Source: Branchiostoma floridae (lineage: Eukaryota > Chordata > Leptocardii > Amphioxiformes > Branchiostomatidae). Taken from it: a stretch of DNA of 64,000 nt. Within the stretch, counting starts at the first letter, position 1; each line of letters opens with the position of its first letter. The position numbers and the translations under genes are program-made. The notes beneath the pieces are model-generated. The model ran no database searches, was not told the DNA's origin, and saw only the letters and a list, made by a program, of their open reading frames with translations. Below are positions 56,526 to 64,000 of this stretch, piece after piece. The stretch lies in NCBI RefSeq assembly GCF_000003815.2, contig NC_049990.1:19002494-19066493 (forward strand), in the 5' to 3' direction.

Positions 56526-57039
56526 ACCGTGTGAGAAGACAAGAAGTTAAGACTAAATAACACTGAATATCTAACATCACATCTTTGCTAAATTTCACGT
56601 CTTTTTTGTCAGGGATAAGCAACATTGACGCGATTTTGTTACAAATACTCTTTAAAACTACCAGTACTAACGTTACATGTATGACATAACATTATTTGCA
56701 GTTTTGTGTCAAAGGGTTTCACCAGCAGTTTGATTCTGAGAAGAAATGGTATTTTCAGATGACACATTAGCCATTAGAACAACTGCTGTGCCTACTCTGG
56801 GTTCAGCTTTAGATCCCACAATTATCCTGAAGAAACTTTTCTTAGTTGGAGTCTTTATGAATATGGATAACAATATGATCCCTGTCTGTGAGAAATAGTA
56901 CAGAGTGATAGCAGCAACTGATTTTTTTTAATATTTTAGAGCCATTTTTCCCCAACAAAAATGTTACGACACACAAAAGGGTCCTGACTTGTCTTTAACT
57001 AAGGAAAAGCAGTTCCAAAGCATATGTCACATCAACTAC

Positions 57040-57221
57040 TACAGTCAAACCTGTATTAGGGGCCACCTCTACAGAGGGGCCACCTGTCCATAGTGGCCAC
57101 TTTTTGTCGGTCCCTTGGGTATTTTATCTACAAGTTACCACCTCTATACAGAGGCCACCTGTCTATAGGGGCAAAATTTGTCCGGTCCCTTGAGTGGCCG
57201 CTATAGACAGGTTTGACTGTA
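57040..57221. mobile_element. MITE with TACAGTCAAACCTGT ends
   Basis: The left end tacagtcaaacctgt and right end acaggtttgactgta are exact inverted repeats; inner blocks (ggccacctgtccatagtggcc and others) repeat in both orientations. The ends have TA, as in mariner/pogo-type families. About 182 bp. Confidence 0.9.
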
Positions 57222-57514
57222 CATGTGCCTATATTACAGTATTCTATTATGTTGTAAATAAACGTCAATAAGAAAAAAAGTACAACAGTGTGGTACTGAT
57301 CTTGTTTATTATAAAAGTCTGGTACTCTAACATTCACACAGCAAGAAGAAAACTTAAAGCAAACTTCACCAGTAAAATCCAAAAACGTAGGCCTCAGAAA
57401 AAATCGTTGTGTTTTATACAGTTACTCGAACAACCCTAACTAAAAGCTGCAGACTTTAGTCTTTTTGTATCCTCCAAGCAGAGGTTTGGCCTTGGTTACT
57501 AGAATTTTGGACAT

Positions 57515-57622
57515 GTTTTTGTCAGGCTTTCCATTTGTCCTGTTTTCTTCATGTCTGCCAGACAAACCAAACCGGCGAACATGAAGAAAACAGAACACAA
57601 CACAAAGCCTGACAAAAACACA
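57515..57622. mobile_element. Foldback element, ttttgtcag ends (copy 2)
   Basis: Partner of the element at 20544-20650: gtttttgtcaggctttcc and inverse aagcctgacaaaaacac arms around caaaccaaaccgg. It was shared through the segmental duplication. Confidence 0.75.
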
Positions 57623-58120
57623 AAAAGACAGCCAGAGCTGAACCTCTGTTTGACAGATGAATGGATTACTTTGGCTCAAATAGAAAAAAAAATACCAACA
57701 ATATCTTTTCTCAGGACCAAATCGCGAACATTTGGCGCGAACATTAATTTTCCAATGCCTTACCAAGATTAAGTATATATCCATAGATTTACGTAATAAT
57801 AATGAGCTCCCTAAATTCATGATTTCCTTCATGTTGTATCTACCAAGTAGCTGATAAAAGCTCCTTGCATGCACGTCAAATCAGTGCACTTGTCAAATTC
57901 AACTGTTTAATAATGACTCATTCCAGTAGCTGAGCTATTGTGTACATCTACATGATTTAAAAGCGAAGAAAGTTATTTTGTGAGGCAGAGACCTTGGTTA
58001 ACTGTACGTGCATTAGGTTTTTGAGGAGACCACGACCAGGATGGATAACTATTGTGAAATTTCCACTTAATGTACTGAAATTTAAGTACACTGCAATGCT
58101 CACTTCAAAAAGATCACAAC

Positions 58121-58552
58121 TAGGGGTGGGTGCTGGTACAGCGTGCTGGTACAAAACCGCTTTTCTTGCCAGACCGGTACAAAAAATGGACTTAAAAAAT
58201 GGATCGTATCTTGGACCATTAGACAATGAACAGACTATATATGGACAGGTTTTCACACGTTTTGGGGCTTACATGTCCAAGAAAATTATAACAATTATAG
58301 CAATTGAAAGTAGATTTGAGTTTGTAGTCATTGCCACCAAGTTTTGACAGTCAAGCTTAGTGTTGTTTACATGACGCCTGTGGGAGTCGGATACTCTACC
58401 AATTGAAACAGATTTCTTTGTACCGAATTGGACCACTGTTTTGAGTATCATCCATTTACAACTTTACTCAGACAATCAGGTCCAGGTTCAGGTCCGGACT
58501 TTATCCTGGACCATACCTGGACCAGAATTTTCTGTACCGGTACCCACCCCTA
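58121..58552. mobile_element. MITE of the GGGTGGGTACC family (second full copy)
   Basis: The left end taggggtgggtgctggtacag and right end ctgtaccggtacccacccct are inverted; the centre matches the element at 44700 in opposite orientation. Confidence 0.8.
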
Positions 58553-59039
58553 TAGTCACAACACATTGACCACATCATCAGAAAACACAGCAGACCACAT
58601 AATCAGAAAACACAACAGACCACATCATCAGCACACTCAGAAAATTTTTAAAATAAGTATTGTATACACACACACTTCATAAAACCTTTCAAGAATACAT
58701 GACTTTTGTACATGTACTTCTAAGATGTTAGAGAAGATGTTGAGTAAGAAATGTATTTCTTGAGGACTAAAACAACTGCTGATGATCTAACATGGTTCAT
58801 ATTTTTCAGGGACCGACATTATCCCTCATGTTTCATATTTTGCAATAGACCAACTTTCTTCCTCTTGGCCTCTATTACAAGGATTATCAGCAGTGTAAAT
58901 AGAGTTAGTAACAAGTGATTGGTATAAATCAAACAAATGGAAATAAAGGACACTAAGGAATATTCCTGATTTGTATGTGCAAACGACAAGTTAACACAGT
59001 GGCATAGCATCAGTTACATATACGCAAGCATGTGAGTTG

Positions 59040-59280
59040 GCAACTCAATGCAGCAGGGCCCTCCCCAGTTCAGTTTTCAACTGGGAGAGGGACCGCGCAT
59101 CCGCCCCACCAGGCTCAAGTTCGTTCCACCCCTGGATGGTACAAGGGAAGAATGAAAGCCTGTTATAGATTTACTCATAATGGCCTGCATGACACTTGAG
59201 ACCGTGCGTCAGGAGTATCGAGTTCATGGAACCAATTCGGTGGTATGTGGAACAGAAATGTGATGGCATCTTCTTCCATA
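59040..59280 (-). mobile_element. LINE 3'-end remnant
   Basis: On the minus strand one frame reads LSFFPCTIQGWNELEPGGADARSLSQLKTEL: the F-F-P-x-T-I-x-x-W-N-x-L ... S-L-x-x-x-K-x-x-L pattern of a non-LTR reverse transcriptase C-terminus. Truncated. Confidence 0.65.
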
Positions 59281-59414
59281 GAATTTGTAACTGAACTTAT
59301 GCTACATGTGCAACTATTGTTTAAGAGCATTTAGAATAGCTCTTCCTATTACGATGATTTACAGAGTGTAACCTATAGTATATGTACAGATTTCTGTATA
59401 GACGTGTAGCTTGT

Positions 59415-59512
59415 TCAGGGGAACTGCGATGCGTTGACCAGGTAGCCCCTCTCCTCATAGAAGTTCACCAGGTCGCTCCAGGTGTTGTAGGTCGACAACA
59501 AGTTCTTGTTAC
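59415..59512 (-). pseudogene. Orphan copy of the HELZ2 last exon, inverted
   Basis: A preserved acceptor (gtacatgtacag) leads into 98 bp, exactly the length of the HELZ2 last exon (52608-52705), ending QFP then TGA. I count about eight differences in 98 bp, some of them amino-acid changing (for example KK to ER). The intron end (cttgtaacctgttct) and part of the 3' UTR (tacagaaatctgtacat) are also shared. No upstream HELZ2 exon is seen on the minus strand to 64 kb, so it is either a fragment or the end of a paralogue starting beyond the window. Confidence 0.85.
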
Positions 59513-59519
59513 CTGTACA

Positions 59520-61370
59520 TGTACAGAACAGGTTACAAGGTGTTGAAGCCACTACCAACTAAGCAAGTAAGATTTCTATAGTATACATTGTACAACTCAA
59601 ATGCTGTTTCTCTTGCAAATTTATATTGTTTGTTAGCCAGAGTACTTTCTTCTGTAGTAACTGCTGATGCATGGTCCAATATTTTTGCTCGCTGGTCATG
59701 GACTAGCAAGAGAAAAGATTGAGCCAGTGTATGGTTGGTAAGCTAATTTTGATCTTTCTATTCAATTTTCTTTCCAAGAAGAACACCATGACACTGATTT
59801 TATCTTCTTTTTTTTCCTATTCTTTGGACAAAACAAGATGTAACAAATACGACAGACACTACCAATGACCCGAGACTCGCCCAGCCCAGTTTTTTGCAAT
59901 TCGACAAGGCAAGGTGAAGTGATGAACAGCTGTACGTTTGTTATAAACAAATCAAATAAAAATACATGTAGATCTTGGTCCCGGCTCCCCTCCCCAAAAT
60001 GGCGGCCATTTTCAAGGTGAATATTTGATCGTCACAGTGAGAGTGTCGTAGGGCCAAGGTTGACGTAAATCACACAAACAAACCCCAATTTTTGCGGCAG
60101 GTAGGTGAACAAAAACGTGACACATTTTGCAGCTTAAGAGTTTGATGTGACCTTACCTGCACAGACTGCACTTGACCTAACCTAACGACTACCTAGGCGA
60201 GCTGCGGCAGCGGTCACAGTCACAGTTCAGTTGACTGCGAACGCGTCTGACTTTTGGCTCGTGTTAACGTTACATTCATTTTCACAAACTTTTATACCAG
60301 TAACAATTTCTACAGCTTGTATAGCTAGTCCATATACTTCCCTACGGTGATTTACACCCATTGCCTCGCCGTGTAATTCCGTATACGACGTTTATTAGCT
60401 GGGGCAACGACGCAAGGAGAAAATCGTAATTTAGCGTTATTTTCGCAGTTATATGCGACGTTTATATGCTCTTCGGTCGTCAAAAAAAAACCCGGGTGAT
60501 TCTGCAGCCGGGAACTGGGGTGCTCTCACGGTCTTGCAGCGCCCCTCGTTGGCCAAAGGTGGTACTGCAGCTACATGAATACTGACTATCCAAAACGATC
60601 AGTTTTCAAGCCGACCAATCAAAGCATTTATTAAATGGTCTGCTCGTAACTAAAAGCTCTATTTCCATTGGACAGTTGCCTTCTCTACATGAACCAATCA
60701 TTAAGTAGTGTAGAGTTTAAAATTTCCAATCACAGACTGCCTTGCATGGCGACAGAACGGCTAAATTAGTCCATGGGCCAGGTCCCCAAAAATGGCCATT
60801 TGGTACCAAACAAAGGGACAAAGGGTGACTTAGTTTTTTGAAAAGGTTGATTCCTCTACTTTATTATTTTGCATGATAACCGTGTTAGATGCCCAGCTTT
60901 ATAGGAATTATCACGTGATTTTGTGACGTCACTCAAATCTATAGAACTACCAAAAATCGTGTATTACAGGTCAATAAACGTGGTTTTGATAATCCCCAAC
61001 CACATTTGATGAGTATTTCTCTGCACTTGGATCATACAAATACCTGTTGAATATATTTGGAACAATTTAGAAATAAACTAAGACAAATTTCTACAACGGT
61101 TGCCATGGCAACGGCAAAAAATAACATTTTTTCACAGGAAAGTTGCTAAACAAGCCATTGTTGGATGCTTTTGAAGTTTCGCCATTATCAAGGCTTGACC
61201 GATGACACTGAACGATTCATAACTAATGTAAGGGCTCTAAGAAAACATTTTAGTTAGTTGAAAAATAAGTAGAACTTTTCTATATTTCATAATTGAAATA
61301 CATGTATATTGAAATACGTATATATCATTTTTTTGCTGTGTTTCTCCTGCCAAATCTTTAAACGGATTTA
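59520..61370. other. Gene-free stretch
   Basis: No supported exon or RNA gene. A GC-rich part (60020-60620) with an aatggcggccattttc word might be promoter-like, but no adjacent first exon can be defended. Confidence 0.35.
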
Positions 61371-61379
61371 ACTTTTTCA

Positions 61380-61890
61380 TCTTTTGGCCAAATGAGCTGA
61401 AATTTGGCATGGAGGTTAAGATAGCAAATACCCCCGGACTTTTTTTCTCATTTTTTTGATTGAGGCCTTAAAAATTATCTTATTTAGGGTTTTTAGTGAT
61501 TTTTGATGAAAAATATATATTTTGAGCCCCTGTACCCTGGTATTACAACCTAATGACCTGGAATTTGGTACAGAGGTGCATTGAACATATGCCCACAGGA
61601 AAATGTCAACAATTTGTGTATACATTACTTAAAAATGTTTATTTTGGGATTTTGGGCCATTTTTGACTAAAAATATATATTTTTGTTCCTGTGCCCTTGT
61701 ATTAAAACCAAGTGACCTGGAATTTGGTTTGGAGGTGTGTAGGTTATGTGCCCGCATTATTTCATTTTTACTTTCGGAATACATTTTTGAAATTGTTGAA
61801 TTTTGCGATTTTTTTGCTATTCTAGACTAAAATCATATAATTTTGGCTATGCCTTTGTATTGAAACCAAATGACCAGTTTGAGGGTGCGG
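61380..61890. repeat. Diverged tandem repeat, about 160-175-bp units
   Basis: Three units share aaaaatatatatttt, ctgtRcccttgtattaaaacc, aaRtgacctggaatttggt and ggaggtgt. AT-rich and non-coding. Confidence 0.75.
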
Positions 61891-61899
61891 ACGGTTAAT

Positions 61900-63280
61900 G
61901 TCGGGCTTTTTACTTTAGTTGATAAATCATGATCAGGTGACATAAGCCATTCTATCGGCCATTTGGATCTGTCATCTATAATGATTGTTTAACGTTTAAT
62001 TTCTTACGAGTACTAAGTGCTAAAATGTTCTTAATTTTACTATTATACTTGTGATAGGCCTCCAAACAATATTTGTAGGCATTTTGAAATAAGCAGATTT
62101 TTTGGTCATCATTATGTTTAAATTCCTCAAAATGACTTTTATTGTGTTTCTGTGAACGTTGTAAGTCTGATTCAGTTACATATGGATGATATGGAGCATA
62201 ATGAAGGTCATCTTATCTTCTTTCTGTATTACAACAACAAAACTTAAATGCTTCATGGCAGATTTATAACATATTTACAGCAACGATTCAGCAAGAGGGC
62301 TGTTCATAAAAATTGGAATCATTGTAAGAGGCATATCAAATGCTGATGCAATGCTCAAATCTTAGCAATACTATTTGATATTAGAATCTGATTTTCAAAG
62401 TGTATACAGTAGAAACCAGTTAATTGCACGTCGGATAAATGCACACTTCGGTCAATGCACAGAATCCTAAAATACCAAACCAGCGTCCATTGACTTCATT
62501 ATTAGTGACTTCGCTTATCTGCACGATGAAAAGTCGCCAATAATGCACAAAAATTTGCCAAACATCCTCGTCATATTGACTGAAAATGCGTGCTAAAAAT
62601 CGGCATACACGGTACAATTAGGCCGATAATTGCCTGTGTAGAGGAGCAATACCGACAGCATGTATGACATTAATATTAGAAGTAAAAAAAAGCAATATTG
62701 CGGTAGGTCGTGGCTGGATCCCGGGCGTGTCGGCACCATAAAGAGACGCCCGCCCGCTAAGGCCGTCATAGCCGACATTACGATTTGGCAGACAACTTCG
62801 ACAAACTCAATAAAATTTGTTCTCTACCTGTCCATTGTCCATTAGCTTTTCTTGCATTTGAGGTTGAGGGGAAATACTTTTGTATGAAGGAGAAAATACT
62901 TGCAGTGGTTTAAAGTCATTGGCAGTCAGTCGGAAACCACACTGTGACTCGGGTGCTACAAACGGTTATACTAATAGAAGTAGATTTCGGTGGTGCGATA
63001 CTTTCGTGATCATCAACTGTAGACGTCAGTCAGTGTCTACGCTCTGGATAAGTAGTACAGCAAAGTGTACTTAAATATCATAGGCCCATGTTCACGATGC
63101 AAAAATGAAACGGTTCTATCCGTTTGGCAAGCTAAAACGGATACATTTGTCATCATGAACGTTCCGTGTCGGATACGAATCAGAACATGTTAGTTGAAGG
63201 TGAACCCATTGTGGGGAGATATACTGTCTTGAATAACCTCAGTTTCATTACGAACTTAAATATTATACCCAGTCCATCCG
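61900..63280. other. Gene-free stretch
   Basis: No exon can be defended. A tacagtagaaaccagttaat word at about 62405 resembles the end of a pogo-type element, with no clear right end. Confidence 0.3.
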
Positions 63281-63295
63281 CTAGCTCTTTATGCT

Positions 63296-63982
63296 GCCTA
63301 GTCTTAGCCTCCATAGCAGGCTCTCTATGGCCTTTTTTTGGCACTTTTGCTGGCCATTTCTTTTTGTACTGGGCTTTGCTGGGATTGCTGGCCTTTTCTG
63401 ACTGCCGGCCATGTAGAGCCTGCATGGAAACGGCGCTACAAAGTGATTAAAAACGATTAGCCATTCATCGGCCTTACTAACACACACGTTAGGAATAATT
63501 CACAACTCAGTGAGAGGCAATTCACGTGTCGGCTGCAAGCATTTTACAACTCGGGCTTCAGATGGGGAAACCCCCATTTGTCACTTGCTACGCGTCCCGC
63601 CCGAGCAAAGGCGTCAGGCATGCCGAAAGAACGTCGAACTGTTAAGTTTTTTACTTCTGTATCTTCAAAAAGCCGTTTGACCCCAAAACCGTTAGAGGAT
63701 TGTCGTGTCAGTGCACACGGGGCGTGACAGCGCCCTGTCCGGTGGAGATACGTCCAGTTTATTAGCCGTCCACGGCAGGCAGGAAATTCGCACCTCCTAG
63801 TCAATCGCCCTAATCGTTTTTTAATATCACTTTTTAGCGCCGTTTCCATGCAGGCTCTACATGGCCGGCAGTCAGAAAAGGCCAGCAATCAGCGACCCAG
63901 TACAAAAAGAAATGGCCAGCAATAGTGCACTATGAGCCAAAAAAAGCCATAGAGAGCCTGCTATTGAGGCTAGCCTGGTCTC
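63296..63982. mobile_element. Long-inverted-repeat element, about 690 bp
   Basis: Arms of about 180 bp, 63296-63475 and 63800-63982, are inverted copies: cctccatagcaggctctcta, ttctttttgtactgggc and ctgccggccatgtagagcct recur as their reverse complements. The inner 300 bp (including ttgtcacttgctacgcgtcc) is unrelated to the arms. No transposase frame. Confidence 0.88.
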
Positions 63983-64000
63983 TCCATGTACACTCACCAA

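Larger units (their letters stand above)
56330..57710 (+). repeat. Segmental duplicate of the NCBP2 3' end and downstream flank
   Basis: This tract parallels 18370-20870 in order: the end of intron 3, the last exon, the 3' UTR with gtaaataaacgtcaat, the cttgtttattataaaagtc block, and the foldback element at 57515-57622. The 19686-20513 MITE is absent here, and the 57040-57221 MITE is absent from the other copy. No upstream NCBP2 exons are present. Confidence 0.85.

Noticed and set aside
61380-61890. CRISPR-like array
   Set aside because: Units are long, diverged and directly adjacent, with no constant short repeat and unique spacers; the DNA is eukaryotic.
63180-63450. Membrane-protein-like frame (FFGTFAGHFFLYWALLGLLAF)
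   Set aside because: It lies largely within an arm of the long inverted repeat, and the other arm gives the mirrored frame.
3432-64000. A bacterial-style defence or operon system
   Set aside because: All coding content is intron-split eukaryotic genes or transposon remnants; there is no operon-like arrangement.

Overview
The window looks like nuclear DNA of an invertebrate deuterostome, most likely a cephalochordate (amphioxus). The evidence is short exons with GT-AG introns, AATAAA signals, vertebrate-like single-copy genes, and introns and intergenic DNA packed with small inverted-repeat transposons, tRNA-derived SINEs, non-LTR retrotransposon remnants and tandem repeats. The species call is inference. 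The gene identities are firm because exon phases join without a break from start to stop.

Layout. Positions 1-251 hold the last exon of a plus-strand gene with a C2-like tail, followed by a long 3' UTR or intergenic stretch. On the minus strand, 14891 to 3432, is a complete NUFIP1 orthologue (snoRNP assembly factor); one intron holds a non-LTR retrotransposon of about 6 kb. That element is split by a 1.29-kb DNA transposon with 89-90-bp terminal inverted repeats and a 6-bp target duplication. Head to head with NUFIP1, about 310 bp away, is NCBP2 (nuclear cap-binding protein CBP20, four exons, 15203-18585). Positions 19.4-27.3 kb are gene-poor and repeat-rich. A HELZ2-type gene fills 27352-52705: 43 coding exons and about 3331 codons, encoding a TPR-like N-terminus, C2H2 and CCCH zinc fingers, SF1 helicase 1, cold-shock-like and RNB exoribonuclease domains, and SF1 helicase 2. 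A 100-N assembly gap lies in one of its introns. Positions 52.8-64 kb have no complete gene but carry orphan copies of the last exons of NCBP2 (plus strand, 56.4 kb) and HELZ2 (minus strand, 59.4 kb).

All three complete genes act on RNA: NUFIP1 in box C/D snoRNP assembly, CBP20 in cap binding, and HELZ2 in RNA unwinding and 3'-5' decay. Only NUFIP1 and NCBP2 could share a promoter. No wholly new system is evident. The most notable items are two short tandem duplications over exon edges (NUFIP1 in frame, NCBP2 creating a premature stop) whose copies differ only at synonymous sites; the RNB half of HELZ2 in one 3.8-kb exon; the orphan terminal exons; and the dated nesting of transposons.
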